A DNA stretch of 64,000 bases from Tridacna crocea. Lineage: Eukaryota > Mollusca > Bivalvia > Cardiida > Cardiidae. The DNA lies in contig OX031065.1 of assembly GCA_943736015.1 (NCBI GenBank), positions 34,672,427 through 34,736,426 of the forward strand, read 5' to 3'. Shown here in pieces: positions 22,364 through 33,704 of this stretch. Numbering within the stretch: the first letter of the stretch is position 1; the number at the start of each line of letters is the position of its first letter. The translations under genes were made by a program, and so were the position numbers. Below the pieces are notes generated by a model. That model made no database searches. It worked only from the letters and a program-made list of their open reading frames with translations, and was not told where the DNA came from.

Positions 22364-22584
22364 CTCTGTATACCCATAAGTAAAATTCAAGACTAGTCCA
22401 ATTTGAAAGCATTTGAAGATGACAAAATGCATGTAAGTGAAAAATTCAAATTTGTTTGTTGAAGGATAGAAAACTCTGTGAAAAAGAAAAAAGAAAAACA
22501 GTTCTTTAGACCTGTATTTTCTCCTTAATGTAATGTAATGTTTTCATTCTCAGGATCTGTAAAAGTGAGGATTGTGTGGTATTT
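22360..22584 (-). mobile_element. TTAA-MITE family A, degenerate
   Basis: Ends clear, hairpin lost (AAAAGAAAAAAGAAAAACAG). Confidence 0.55.
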
Positions 22585-22667
22585 TGTAAAATGCAAAATT
22601 GATGAAAGTTCAATGGGTAAAATTTTGAAATGCGAGAATCTCGGAATAAAATGCTAGAGATTCAATA

Positions 22668-22876
22668 TTAACTCTTTACCAAACGACTGGTCTGAACTTA
22701 AAGCATTTGCAGACATCAAAAAAGAAGTGACTGAAAGTTGTATTTGGGAGGGAAGAAAACTTCGTGTGAAAAAGAGAAAATGCTGGTTACAAGCATTTTT
22801 TGCTTTTCCAACAATGTTTTCAGAAGGCTTGTTTCTCAGAATCCATAAAAGGCAGGATTGTGTGGTAAAAGGTTAA
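22668..22876 (-). mobile_element. TTAA-MITE family A
   Basis: Short deletions at the left. Hairpin AATGCTGGTTACAAGCATT. Confidence 0.75.
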
Positions 22877-22954
22877 GGGAATCTCATGATGGTATCAGAC
22901 GGTTTAATTTTGGAACTTACTGACCCAGACCTTGGCTGAAGAACATGTGTATAC

Positions 22955-23135
22955 AAGGTCCACCAACAATTCTGAAGAACATTCTTAGTCTCATTTTGAA
23001 GAAATTTCTAATTTGAAAGTAACACAACTTCTGATTGGCTGATCCATATACGGTAGTTTAGCTGAATATTAAATATGTTAAGATGTAGTTCTTTGATAAA
23101 TTAAAAATGTCTATAAGAATGGTTGGGACTTGAGA
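22955..23135. mobile_element. Palindromic MITE family C, degenerate
   Basis: CCACCAACAATTCTGAAGAA at the left, AAGAATGGTTGGGA at the right, and ACACAACTTCTGATTGGCTG in the middle. Confidence 0.5.
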
Positions 23136-23239
23136 TTATTGACCCTAAGTCAGGTTTCTAGGTTTGATTGATTGACTTTGCATTTATTTATTGTCACCAA
23201 TGGTTTCTCAGATTGTTAGTATTGTTAGAGGGGATAGTG

Positions 23240-23791
23240 CATCTTTGCAAGCCAAGAGTAATGATCCACTACGCTATTCTACCCTTGGCGGATCGAGCTT
23301 GATTTCGACATTCCCCGATACGTATTTTCATAGGTTGCAGCTAGCTCTAACTGCACGAATCAAATGGCTGGTAGCATTTCATCTTAGATAAAAATACAAC
23401 AAGGTCACAACCTTTCGGATAGAAATAGAAGGTAAATATGAATACCTTGGATGTGTGCAGGCTCTGTAATAATTTATTACCAAAAAAAGACATAGATTTA
23501 ACAATATTTACAGAAAGTTTCAGTGTAACCAATCAATTATCAGAGGCTTTAGGCTATATCCTAGCACCTGACCTTAGAATGTCGAAGTATGTTTGTGCTT
23601 ATTGCTTCATGTTGAATTATTATATTCGTAAGCGGTTTGTTCAACGATATTTCACTGGTTATAAGAAATATGATGTAAAGGGAAATAATAAGCAGCATCC
23701 AATAGGGGATGTATCATGGGAATCTCGAAATCTGGCTCAATCCGTCAAGGTAAGATTCACATAGTGATCATAACCTTGGCTGGCGAAGATG
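23240..23791 (+). mobile_element. Mutator-like TIR element carrying the ZAD-like exon (copy 1)
   Basis: The ends begin CATCTT and finish AAGATG. About 95 bp at each end form an imperfect inverted repeat (roughly 70 percent by eye; shared blocks GCCAAG, ATGATC, GGATxGAGC, GATTTCGA, ATTCC). The 9-bp direct repeat GGGATAGTG flanks it at 23231-23239 and 23792-23800. Long TIRs with 9-bp duplications are typical of Mutator-like elements. No transposase is encoded; the inside holds the ZAD-like exon, so the structure is Pack-MULE-like. Confidence 0.8.
23438..23749 (+). CDS. ZAD-like exon, candidate first coding exon
   Basis: The exon opens with ATG at 23438, after an in-frame TAG at 23426, and ends at a good donor (AAG|GTAAGA). 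The 104 codons end in phase 0, the phase required by the first recognised RREB1 exon at 37508. Residues 1-60 look like a zinc-finger-associated domain: C7, C10, C53 and C56 form two CxxC pairs 42 residues apart, with LTIF after the first pair and hydrophobic positions between, as in ZAD (usually an N-terminal dimerisation module of C2H2 factors). The last codons overlap the 3' terminal inverted repeat of the mobile element that contains the exon. It may be the true N-terminus of the zinc-finger gene, the first exon of something else, or a captured fragment with no host role. Domain call fair, linkage to RREB1 uncertain. Confidence 0.45.
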
Positions 23792-23812
23792 GGGATAGTG
23801 CAGAACAGGTCT

Positions 23813-23963
23813 TTTAGCACCATCACATGGACCTCGGTTTAATGTCTCATCCGAAAGACTATTAGTAATTTTAGATGGCCAGCTGTGGGGATGGAACCCA
23901 CACATTCATGATAACGAGTCCTACGCTCTACCAATTAACTGAGCTATGCAGGCTGGTCCACGT
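23813..23963 (-). repeat. tRNA-derived SINE
   Basis: On the - strand: TGCATAGCTCAGTTAATTGG (box A), GTGGGTTCCATCCCCAC (T-arm, box B), then GTCTTTCGGATGAGAC and TTAAACCGAGGTCCATG. The head folds like a tRNA but the acceptor stem is mismatched, so it is not a functional tRNA gene. It lies just right of the ZAD element. Confidence 0.7.
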
Positions 23964-24309
23964 TTCTAGGGACAGTCAAACAGAGATATTAAGTAGAAAT
24001 TTCATAGTATATAGTCATTGTAATATAAATATGCATAATTAATCCCAGCAAGAAGGAGAAAGGCAATTTTTACCGATTATTGCAATGTCTGCCTCAGGAG
24101 GGAAGCAGAGAAATGGAGACTGAGTGTTTTTATAGCAACATTATAGTGATTGATAGAGATGACATTTATATAGCTGGGATAGAAGATTGATCAGCAAACA
24201 TTGACAGATCTACTTCTGGCCTCTATTGTCTATGTACAGATCCAGGGATACATTGCACCCATCGACTTCCCATCTGTAACTCTTTCACTTAATTTCCTTT
24301 AAAAACAAT
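23964..24309. other. Stretch without gene or recognised repeat
   Basis: Nothing recognised. Confidence 0.4.
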
Positions 24310-24509
24310 ACAGTTTTTGACTGGTCTAAAATTGAAAGCATTTGCAGATAACAAAAAAATATTGGACACATGTGGAAAACTCCCTATGAAAGGGGAGAAA
24401 ACACTGTGGGAAAAAGAGCAATGATGCTGGTAACCAGCATTTTCTCCTTTTCACACAATGTTTTTAAAAGTTGTGTTCATTGGGTTTGTGGAGTGTTTGG
24501 TAAAGATTT
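24310..24509 (-). mobile_element. TTAA-MITE family A, degenerate
   Basis: ACTGGTCTAAAATTGAAAGC start. Hairpin GATGCTGGTAACCAGCATT. Ends GAGTGTTTGGTAAAG. Confidence 0.6.
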
Positions 24510-24561
24510 GCATTGCCTGTTCACAGTGGATAGAGTAGAGGGAGATCAGATTGCTCAGTGT

Positions 24562-24650
24562 GTTCAGCATTTTCTCCTTTTCCCGGAATTTTTTCAAAAG
24601 GCATCTTTCTGAGGGTCATTAAAAGTCTTCATTGAGTGGTGAAGGGTTAA
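24562..24650 (-). mobile_element. TTAA-MITE family A, right end
   Basis: From the right hairpin arm to TTAA 24647-24650, shared with the next copy. Confidence 0.65.
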
Positions 24651-24872
24651 TTCTGTACCAAACAACAAAATTTTAGACTTATCCAAGGTTGAAAGATTTT
24701 GCAGATGACAAATTGAATGTGAATTAATGATAAAATTTGTCTGTGACAGGGTAGAAAACATTGTGGGAAAAGGAGAAAATGCTGGTTACCAGCATTTTTT
24801 CCTTTTCCCACAATGTTTTCAAAAGCCTTCCACACCAGGGTCATCAAAAGTCGGGATTGTATGGGAAAGAAC
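24647..24872 (-). mobile_element. TTAA-MITE family A
   Basis: Complete apart from the eroded right TIR (GTATGGGAAAGAAC). Confidence 0.8.
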
Positions 24873-25089
24873 TTCAAGATTTCAGTTTTACTTATTGTTA
24901 GCTATCACACAGTTTCTTGAAGGACTTGGCAGCGTACAGTCTAGTGATGCTATCCTCTGCCATGAACATATTTGGTAATTTTCAACTTCATCCAGCTTCA
25001 GAAAGAAAGAACAGAACCAGGTGTTGGAAAGAGCCCTTTTTGTTGAAAATCCAAATAAAGTTTTTTTGGCAGATATCGTTTATCTTACA

Positions 25090-25512
25090 CAGAGCACCAG
25101 ATAGAGGGAGTGAATTTGATTTCATAATTGAAAATACTAATTATGGTTCTCTTAACCCATTACCACACAATCCCTACTTTTGACGCCTCTGAGAAAGAAG
25201 CCTTTAGAAAACATTGTGGGAAAAGAAGAAAATGCTGGTAACCAGCATTTTCTCCTTTTCCCACAATGTTTTCTACCCTTTCCCACAATGTTTTCTACCC
25301 TTCACAAAACAACTTTTAAATTTTCAGTCACTTTTATTTTGTCGTCTGCAAATGCTTTCGATTTGGACAAACCTAAAATTTTGTTGTTTGGTAATGAGTT
25401 AACCCTATCTTATGGGTACTCATTAGAATCATCTCATCATGACAATTCTAATGAGTAATCATAACATAGAATTTGGAAGTGAAATAAGGGATTTAGAATG
25501 CCATCACTCTGC
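25090..25512. mobile_element. Palindromic MITE family D, split by a TTAA-MITE
   Basis: Left part 25090-25151 (CAGAGCACCAGATAGAGGGA), right part from 25403 (CCCTATCTTATGGGTACTCA). Family A is inserted at a TTAA between them. Confidence 0.75.
25152..25402 (+). mobile_element. TTAA-MITE family A inserted in family D
   Basis: Right arm segment CCCACAATGTTTTCTACCCT is duplicated in tandem. TTAA at both ends. Confidence 0.9.
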
Positions 25513-25577
25513 TTACAATTTGCTAGAAAAATTATTATAAATCAATAAATTAGTAAAATTGCTTGTTTTAAGCTATT

Positions 25578-25804
25578 TTAACCGTTTATCAAACAATCCC
25601 TGGTTTTTACGACCTTGAGATAGAAGCCTTTCAAAACATTGTGGGAAAAGGAGAAAATGCTGGTAAGCATTTTCTCCTTCTCTCACAATGTTTTCTATCG
25701 TGCTGGAAACAAATTTCAATTTTTGAGTTACGTTTATCTTGTCGTCTGCAAGTGCTTTCAATTTGGGCCAGGCTAAAAATTTGTCGTTTCATAAAGGTCT
25801 AAAG
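25578..25804 (+). mobile_element. TTAA-MITE family A
   Basis: Hairpin loop shortened (AATGCTGGTAAGCATT). Right duplication CTAA. Confidence 0.8.
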
Positions 25805-26791
25805 ATAACCTACAGGGTCATCAAGGTGTTCTGTGCACCTTGTTTTTTAGGGGAGGTAGTTATCAGTTTCTCAGAAAGATGAAGTTGATTGTTATTCATT
25901 CATTATATTCATAAAAGAAAAAAAAAAGCATAAAGGATGATTATCATAATTGTTTCATCAGCTGATTTGTCTTAAGTTGTTAACTGTTGTGGTATTTGAT
26001 GTATCACTGCTATTTATTAATAGAAATAGAGAATGGTAAATAGAAAATGAAACCCATACATGGATCCGTGGAAATCGATATTTGACCAATCAGGACATCG
26101 CATTTATTCTACCCGATGTCCTACCTTGGTTTCTGCTATTTCGGCTCACAAATAAACGACTGTTAACGTTGGAAGAATGCAATTCTCTTTATTTATGTTG
26201 TGTTTTTAACGTTTGAATTTTAAAAAAAGCTTTAAAAATGTGCTTTGCGAACGTGTACCGATGACGTGAGATCACGCAGAGGCTATAGACAAGTTTAAAT
26301 TGTGATGATTACTGAAAATTTGAACTTATGCAAAGAGCTGATCAGCGCTGGATAATGGATTAATTCAAAGTATTCTATGATTTTTCCTCTCTGAAAGAGA
26401 AAACTGAAAAATAAAGCTAAAAATAGACCTATGTGAAGTATTAATAAAAAGAAATACTTTTACTTGAATATTAAACTTGTTCAATTACCTATGCACATCC
26501 AAAAAGTGGCCGCGTAACTTGTTACCAATGTTTCAATTTGACATTAATCTTAACCCATGGTGCATGAAGAATATGCTGAATGTGTCCTGGGATCGTATAT
26601 ATGATCTCTGATGTGTAGATATAGATCAGATTGCAAATTACATGATGATTAGTCTTGGATTTAAAGAACCCGCTGATTACAATAAGCACTTTGACGTGTA
26701 GTTCTTCCTCACTAGGGGTATATTTCAATTTTAAAAAAAGTCTAACTTCTGATCTGGTGGAACTTGGAAATTTTTCTCTTGACTTGATGTT
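25805..26791. other. MITE-free stretch
   Basis: No gene recognised. Contains the left arm (26057-26071) of a 15-bp inverted pair whose other arm is at 27724. Confidence 0.4.
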
Positions 26792-27738
26792 TTAACCGTT
26801 TACCACAGAACACCGAGTTTAAACGACCCGTAGAAAGCTTTTAAAAGCATTGCGGAAAAAGGAGAAAATGCTTGTAACATTCATTTTATCTTTTTCTCAC
26901 TGTGTTTTGCGCTCTTTCAAAAACAAATTTCAATTTTTGAATCATTTATTTTGTTGTCTGCAAATATTTGAGTTTGGATTGCTCTAAAAATTTTGTCATT
27001 TGGTGACGACTTTAAATGGATTAGCACAGATCTGCACTTTAACACAAAGGGTGTGTTGGTAAACTGTTAATTTGATAAGAAGTGTGTTTGATTGCAAAGC
27101 AAATTACCGCTCTAATCAACTTGACCACCCGTTGTCATCAGTATATCATATACTACCGTCAGTGATATTAACAATTTTCTTAATAGACAACACACTTCAC
27201 ACATTTTATAATCATCAGACAACCCTATTCCCCCTACGTAATATTGAAATTTTTCATTAACTTAAACGTCTCTGTTGAATCAGACATTCTATAAACTTTT
27301 CGAAAGGCTTGTAATTCAGTGTTATTTAATTTGGTATGATGCTGAGATGACTTTACTAGCCCAACGAAAGCAATAAGTATCGTTAATTCTATTATTCTGT
27401 GGCAAAACGGAGATTTGTTGATGTTTTTTATATGTTCAAATTTTTGTTTAAACATGTAAATCTGTTACATTGTACGTCGCCCCCGTAATTCGCCCTTTTA
27501 ATACATCTCCGTATATAAATTAGTTAAGCACCTTTAAATTGCTTACTGAGAATTTATCATCGATAGAAATATATGATTAAAGTACTTTTTCAGGAATTTT
27601 ATTGAGAGAAACAGTCATGACAGCACGATTTAAGTAGCATATCTGCTATACTGTACATGTATTGAATACGTTTGTTTGTGAGACCTTGGCAACAGTAACT
27701 AAGGTAGTCGGTTTATCTTATCGCCACGGATCCATGTA
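26057..27738. repeat. Inverted repeat pair, possible 1.7-kb TIR element
   Basis: TACATGGATCCGTGG at 26057-26071 is matched by its exact complement at 27724-27738. Further in, CGATA...ACC occurs in both arms with a short gap. The flanking dinucleotide would be TA on both sides. No transposase; one family A MITE sits inside. Could be chance. Confidence 0.3.
26792..27015 (+). mobile_element. TTAA-MITE family A, diverged
   Basis: Both TTAA present; hairpin partly broken (AATGCTTGTAACATTCATT). Confidence 0.7.
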
Positions 27739-27757
27739 TTTATGTTCTTGGTTTACA
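27016..27757. other. Stretch without gene or recognised repeat
   Basis: Short open frames here lack domains and I do not call them. Confidence 0.4.
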
Positions 27758-27759
27758 AT

Positions 27760-27905
27760 CCTTTACCATACAGTCCTGAAGTTAAAATGACACTAAAGAA
27801 AAATCCTTCTGGAAATATTGTGGTAAAATAATTTCTTCTTTTTCTACAATGTTTTGAAAATTCTCAATAACTCAGGATTTTGTGCTTTGGTACAGATTTG
27901 TTAAT
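27760..27905 (+). mobile_element. TTAA-MITE family A, fragment
   Basis: CCTTTACCATACAGTCCTG start, hairpin loop deleted. Confidence 0.45.
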
Positions 27906-29509
27906 GAATTATTAAAATAAAATTCTTTTCTAGATCATGGAATGTTTGCCAACAAATTGGTTAAAAATGAACAAAAAAGAATTTATAGATTTGTCAACAA
28001 AACATCAGTAGTAGGGCATTGTGCATCAATTTACTTCACTTTGTTCACCATGTTTAATAATGTTTCCACCATGCTGTGATAAAATCATCAATCCTATCTT
28101 TAATGCAATCTTTTATAATCTAAGCAACACCTGAACATCAAAGCATTTGTAATTAACAAATACACTAAATTGTCAGTACCTGGGAGAGAGAGCTGTTCTA
28201 TCAAGTCTTGGCATGAAAGGATAGATATTTTCACACACAATAAACTAATCTACTTTGTGAAAAAACTGTGATAATTTGGTCCAATGGGATCAAGAAATAC
28301 CTTTCTATCTGCTACATCAACAAAAAATTGAGGGCCTTTCAATATGTTATATAATGCTTTTGAAAGAAAATGTCAAACATTCTTTTGGGTGTTAATCACA
28401 ATTGATGTTGAAGAAAATTGCATCACTGCAACCTTCAATTGGAACCCTCTTGAAATCAGTGATATATACTGGGTACTTAATCGTTGCTGACCACTTTGGT
28501 TGAGTAATTTGATGTGGCAAGGCTATTGAATGTAGATGGCATTATTTGCAGAGAGAGTATGACACTTGCAAAGGTACTTTAAAGTTGTTATAGCTCATTT
28601 TGTAATTGGTGAGTCTTACAGCTTCCTTTTTTGCCAATGATGTTTATTGAAATAGGAAAGTTTTCAGGTATCAAAAATAGGTATGATATTTTCTTTTTCA
28701 ACAAAAAAGTTTAAGACTTTGAAAAATACACATGTAGAATGTAAAGACATGTTTCATGTTACTGGCTTTGAAAAGAAATATTTAAAACTCGGCATTAGGC
28801 TTATTTATCAAATTGAAAATTCTGTTTAAGGTCTTTCTCTGGTCATAACATGGAAATGTCTTAAATCTTTTTACTTTGTAGAACATCATTTCAATTTCAC
28901 CAACAATTAATTCTTTACAAGATTTTTATCTGAGAGTGAAATACTGCTTTTGTTTCCTTTGATTGTTCAGCTTTTCTTATTATGGCACTTGGGTTTCAGC
29001 TTGTCAGAACAGAACATCGTTTATTTGACAAAAAACTACATAGTTAATAGTCCTAAAGGCTATAATATATAAATTTTTAAAATACTAGGAAATGCATTTA
29101 GTCACGCGATTTCTGAGAATGCTAGTCATATGTTTACAATTCCAAATAATCTAATATGAACACAAAACCATGGTTTGAAGTAGGAAGTAGAATTTTTTAT
29201 GTTAATGTTTAATTGTCATTAATTGTAAATTGATCAAACTGACAATAATGCTATAATAATGCCACAGGCATCTTGTGACTTAATATTTAACATGTATTGA
29301 TCATGTTTTATGCTGTGATACTGACCTTGCTTGAAGGGCAGTTTAAATTGGGATTGGATCCATTTTATGGGTGTTAATCAGTGGGCAACAAATGAAACTT
29401 ATCATCTGTAACATTGTTTTTTTTTCCAGATTTTAAAAATGAAAATATTCGTCGAGTTAGGCATTGTTCTTTGTTCCACAATGTTTTCAAAAGCTGTTTA
29501 CTGAGCATC
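27906..29509. other. MITE-poor stretch of 1.6 kb
   Basis: AT-rich, without gene, hairpin element or satellite that I can recognise apart from a short hairpin-arm scrap near 29480. Confidence 0.45.
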
Positions 29510-29731
29510 TCAAAACAATCCCTGGTTTTATCGGCTTAGATAGTTCTAAGCCATTTGGAAAACATTGTGGGAAAAGGAGAAAATGCTGCTAACCAGTATT
29601 TTCTCCTTTGCCCACAATGTTTTCTACCCTGCTGGAAAAAAAATCAATTTTTGAGTTATGTTTCACTTTGTTGTCTGCAAGTGCTTTCAATTTGGGCCAG
29701 TCTAAAATTTTGTCATTTGGTAAAGATTTAA
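29510..29731 (+). mobile_element. TTAA-MITE family A
   Basis: Left TIR eroded. Right TTAA (29728-29731) is also the left flank of family F copy 1. Confidence 0.75.
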
Positions 29732-30277
29732 AGGTGGCCCTTAAGATTTTGGGACGAAAATTTTACAAAAATACAAAAAAAAAAATCATCCTTATACTCC
29801 TGAAATCTTTTAATATTCATTCATAAAACCCCAGTAGTCAAAAACCATCAGACAACAAGAGAAATTATAGATGTACTACGGTCCAGGTTGACACCGACAG
29901 AAAACACAGTCTGTTTTTACATGAGCAACTCGCTCATTTACATACCAGAAATTCATAGAGGAAGCTTCAAACATGGCGTCTGAAGAAGACATAATGAAAT
30001 ATAATTAACGTTTGTTATGATATGGAGTTTAAGCGTCATTAGTCACTTGCCTGTCACTTACCATTCCTAAAATGCGTTTTTGTTTTTTGGAGCAAAATCT
30101 AAAAATACCGTAGGAGGCTAAGTAGCCTTTTAAAGGAACACTTTCAAAAGAATTTTTTTTGTAATTTTATGATTCTTGATTATTGATCATTTGTATTGTT
30201 TTTTTCATATAAATTTCAGTGATATGGGATATTCTTTAGTTTGGTGAGATGTGAAAAATCTAAATACCCACCTTTAA
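29728..30277 (+). mobile_element. TTAA element family F, copy 1
   Basis: 550 bp from TTAAAGGTGGCCC to ACCCACCTTTAA; the ends form short TIRs with TTAA flanks. Inside are TACATGAGCAACTCGCTC, CATTTACATACC and AACATGGCGTCTGAAGAAG, the last looking like the start of a coding sequence (MASEED). The frame stops after ten codons. Confidence 0.75.
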
Positions 30278-30719
30278 AGAATCTTACCAATTATGGATTC
30301 AGGTGCAGGCAGTGTTAGATCAAGACCTATACTGTCTGTTTTGCATAGACATTTTGGACAATAGATTACTTCAAAATTTGCTGATTAATAGGGACTTATT
30401 TCTAGAATGAAACTATTCCACAGGTTAGTTCAGGTATTCTGTTGGATGAAGAATAAAATTTGAAGAAGCAGTAAAGTTAAATGATTGAGTGTTGGAGACT
30501 GAGTTTGTTGATGTGATTTTTGACAGTAGCCCAAGGTCCTTTATGGTCCACTTGGTCCACAAGGATATGTAACTTGAAAAATCAGAAGAGAAAACTTGTA
30601 ATCACATGAAAAGAATGTTGTTTTCACTAAAATATTTCCAAGACAAGACATTATGCCTTGTGTAGCCTGATCACAAATACTAGTATACAATGTCTGCTAA
30701 TGTATCTGATACTGCTGGA
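30278..30719. other. Stretch without gene or recognised repeat
   Basis: Nothing recognised. Confidence 0.4.
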
Positions 30720-30948
30720 TTAACCCTTTACCCCATAAGATATTTTTATGTTATCTCTAATTGACCCTAAATAACAGCAAGGACGAAGCCGTTTCTTATG
30801 TGTGTATGACATCTTTTGATAGCATAGAAAACATTGCGACAAAAGGTGAAATTGCTCGTCACGAGCAATTTCTCCTTTTGCCACAATGTTTTCCAAAGGC
30901 TCCTTCAAGCAATGCGTAGAAATGAGTATCTGTGGAGTAAAGGGTTAA
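30720..30948 (-). mobile_element. TTAA-MITE family B
   Basis: Full length, hairpin TTGCTCGTCACGAGCAA. Confidence 0.9.
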
Positions 30949-31008
30949 ACCTTTTGCTAGAGTTACTTGTCCTGCAGAAGAGATGAAGTTGACATTTTAA
31001 GTCATCAA

Positions 31009-31236
31009 TTAACCCTTTGCCACACAGCAAAATTTCATTCTTGTCTACAATGTGGAAATTCACAGAGGAAAATTAATAGATTTTCAAATAATGGTAATTG
31101 TTTTTGAATTAATAGAAAACATTACGGGAAAAGGAGAAAATGCTGGTTACCAGCATTTTCTCCTTTTCCCACAATGTTTTCAAAAGCGTTCTTTCTCAGG
31201 GTCGTCAACAGTAGGGATTGTGTGGTAATGGGTTAA
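31009..31236 (-). mobile_element. TTAA-MITE family A
   Basis: Full length. Right TTAA shared with the next copy. Confidence 0.85.
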
Positions 31237-31461
31237 CCCATTACCACACAGAAAAAATTTAGACCTATCCATATTAAAAGCATTTGCAGACAACAATTTT
31301 CAAGTAGCTGAAGTGGTGCAATTTTGCTTCGATAGGGTAGAAAACTTTTGGGAAAAGGAGAAAATGGTGGTTACCAGCATTTTCTCCCTTTCGTACAATG
31401 TTTTTCAAACGCCTTCTCCTTCAGGGTCGTTAAAACTCGGGATTGTGTGGTAATGGGTTAA
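31233..31461 (-). mobile_element. TTAA-MITE family A
   Basis: Full length, same subtype as 4025-4254 (TTTAGACCTATCCA, TAGCTGAAGTGGTGCAATT). Confidence 0.85.
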
Positions 31462-31587
31462 GATGCTGCTATACAAGAATTTTAAAACTGCTTTTGTCAG
31501 AATGGAGGACCAAAATGTGGACAGAGGAGATTCAAGATCACGCACATTCTGTGGAGTCTGATTAACTACACTGTTCCCAGACGAACC

Positions 31588-31815
31588 TTAACTCTTTGCC
31601 AAACGACAAATTTTTAGACTGGTCCAATATCAAAGGATTTGCAGAAGACAAAATAAATTTGATTGAAAAATTGAAATTTGATTTGGGAAGGGTAGAAAAC
31701 ATTGAGGGAAAAGGAGAAAATGCTGGTAACCAGCATTTTCTCCTTTTCGCACGATGTTTTCAAAAGGCCTTTTTCTCTGGGTCGTTAAAAGTTTGGATTG
31801 CATGGTAAAGAGTTA
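31588..31815 (-). mobile_element. TTAA-MITE family A
   Basis: Full length. Centre reads GGTAACC, the + form, in a - strand copy. Confidence 0.85.
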
Positions 31816-32504
31816 ATTTAGAAAATTGGGGCTTGTAGGGTTAAGGGTGTGGTGATGCTCTTCCCTTTCTGATTTGACAATTAGCACATTGCCTTTTTCA
31901 CTGTTTGTCCTGTGTAATGAAAACCCTTCAGGGGCCAGGTTTTTATTGCCACAGAGTCCTAAGTGGCTAGCTTTTCAAATGACATTTAATGGTTTTTAGC
32001 CTAAGTGGAGGAATGTTTATGGGAATTATTGGCTATTGAGTAATATTGGGTCCATTTACTTCGGGTCCATTTACCTGTGGTCCCTACATGTTTGTTCTAG
32101 GGTTGGATTATGGTTACTCTGTTGTGGTCAGACTAAAACGCTCAGGTATTTGTTACATCTTATTCTCCTTTATATAGAAACATGTAAACATTTCACATTT
32201 GATGACTGTTTCAAATGTAAAATTTAGAAAGTTTGTTAAGTTTTTAAGATGTCTTGTGACTCATGTGTAAGATCCTGAAATGAATGATGCAAGTAATTGT
32301 GATAATATTGTAGACATGAATAATGACATCTGCACACAATTACAACAATGTTCATATTTCAAAATGATTTTGCAATGCTGAAATGAAAATGCATAAATTT
32401 TTTGTAGTTTGATTCACAAGCTTAGAGAAAGTGAGCAATGTTTCTCTTCCCTTCCTTTTTAGAGCAAAATGGTCAGATGCAAGGAAAAAATAAATGAAAA
32501 AAAA
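31816..32504. other. Stretch without gene or recognised repeat
   Basis: Nothing recognised. Confidence 0.4.
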
Positions 32505-32670
32505 AAAAAGTTGGAAAAGGAGAAAATGCTGGTTATCAGCTGCTTTTTTTTTCCCTTCTGTGTTTTTTTTACTCGACTAAAAATTATGAACTATCAAATG
32601 TTTAGTGGCATTTATTTTGTTATCTGCAAATACTTTCAATTTGATCAAGCCTAAAAAATTTTGATGTTAA
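32505..32670 (+). mobile_element. TTAA-MITE family A, partial
   Basis: Left end missing, hairpin partly T-expanded, ends GATGTTAA. Confidence 0.55.
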
Positions 32671-32881
32671 GCCCTGAGATTTGAAAACATGGGGAATTAA
32701 AGTTCCTGAAAACCTGTTGGAAAAAGGAGAAAATACTGGTGACCAGTATTCTCTCCTTTTCCCACAATATTTTCTATGCTATCAAAGTCAGAAATCGTCT
32801 TATTAACAAGATTTAATTTGTTGTCTGCAGACTCTCTGAATTTTAAGTCTAGTCCAGAAATTTGTGGTTTGGTAGAGTTAA
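32671..32881 (+). mobile_element. TTAA-MITE family A, variant
   Basis: Hairpin AATACTGGTGACCAGTATT shows paired changes in both arms. Confidence 0.65.
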
Positions 32882-33025
32882 AGGGTGAATACCTGTTGAA
32901 TTATTGATCAACTGCCAATATGAAATAGATAATTTAAGGTGCTGTAACTGATAAGAAGTTTTGCCATATTCTTCAGATATTGGCAGATCAATTAAGATAC
33001 ACAAATTGCGATAGGCTTAGGTGCC

Positions 33026-33253
33026 AGACCCATTACCACACAATCCCTACTTTTGACGCCCCTGAGACAGAAGCCTTTTGAAAACACTGTGGGAAAAGGA
33101 GAAAATGCTGGTAACCAGCATTTTCTCCTTTTCCCACAGTGTTTTCTACCCTTCCCAGAACAACTTTCAATTTTTCAGTCACCTTTATTTTGTCATCTGC
33201 AAATGCTTTCAATTTGAACCAGTCTGAATTTTTCTCGTGTGGTAATGGGTTAA
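33026..33253 (+). mobile_element. TTAA-MITE family A
   Basis: Left TTAA lost (AGAC). Arms AACACTGTGGG / CCCACAGTGTT. Confidence 0.85.
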
Positions 33254-33476
33254 GAAACATAGTTTGAATTTTTGCCAATCATCACCCCATTGTAACCTTC
33301 TCATTTCACTGTAGCCTGTGGGTCTTCTTGTCCATCTTTTGAATTCTGACTTTTTTTCACCACTAGGCAAGATATTTTTTGTCAGATATTCTGGCAGAAG
33401 AATTCTTTCTTTTGAAACAGGTGGTCTAATTTGTGGCAGTTGGTTAAACTTGCACTTCATTTAACATTTAGCATTT

Positions 33477-33704
33477 ACCGGCATTAACACACAATCCCTA
33501 ATTTTGAAGACCCTTGAGAAAGAATCCTTTAGAAAACATCATGGGAAAAGAAGAAAATGCGGGTTACAAGCATTTATTCCCTTTTCCCACAATGTTTTCT
33601 ACTCTTCACAAAACAAATTTCAAATTTTCAGTCACTTTATTTTGATGTCTGCAAATGCATTAATTTGGACAAAACTAAAATATTGTCATTTGGTAATGAG
33701 TTAA
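33477..33704 (+). mobile_element. TTAA-MITE family A
   Basis: Right TTAA (33701-33704) is also the flank of family F copy 2. Confidence 0.75.

Noticed and set aside
23887-23963. tRNA gene on the - strand
   Set aside because: D- and T-arms are good but the acceptor stem has mismatches, and SINE body sequence follows, so it is a SINE head.
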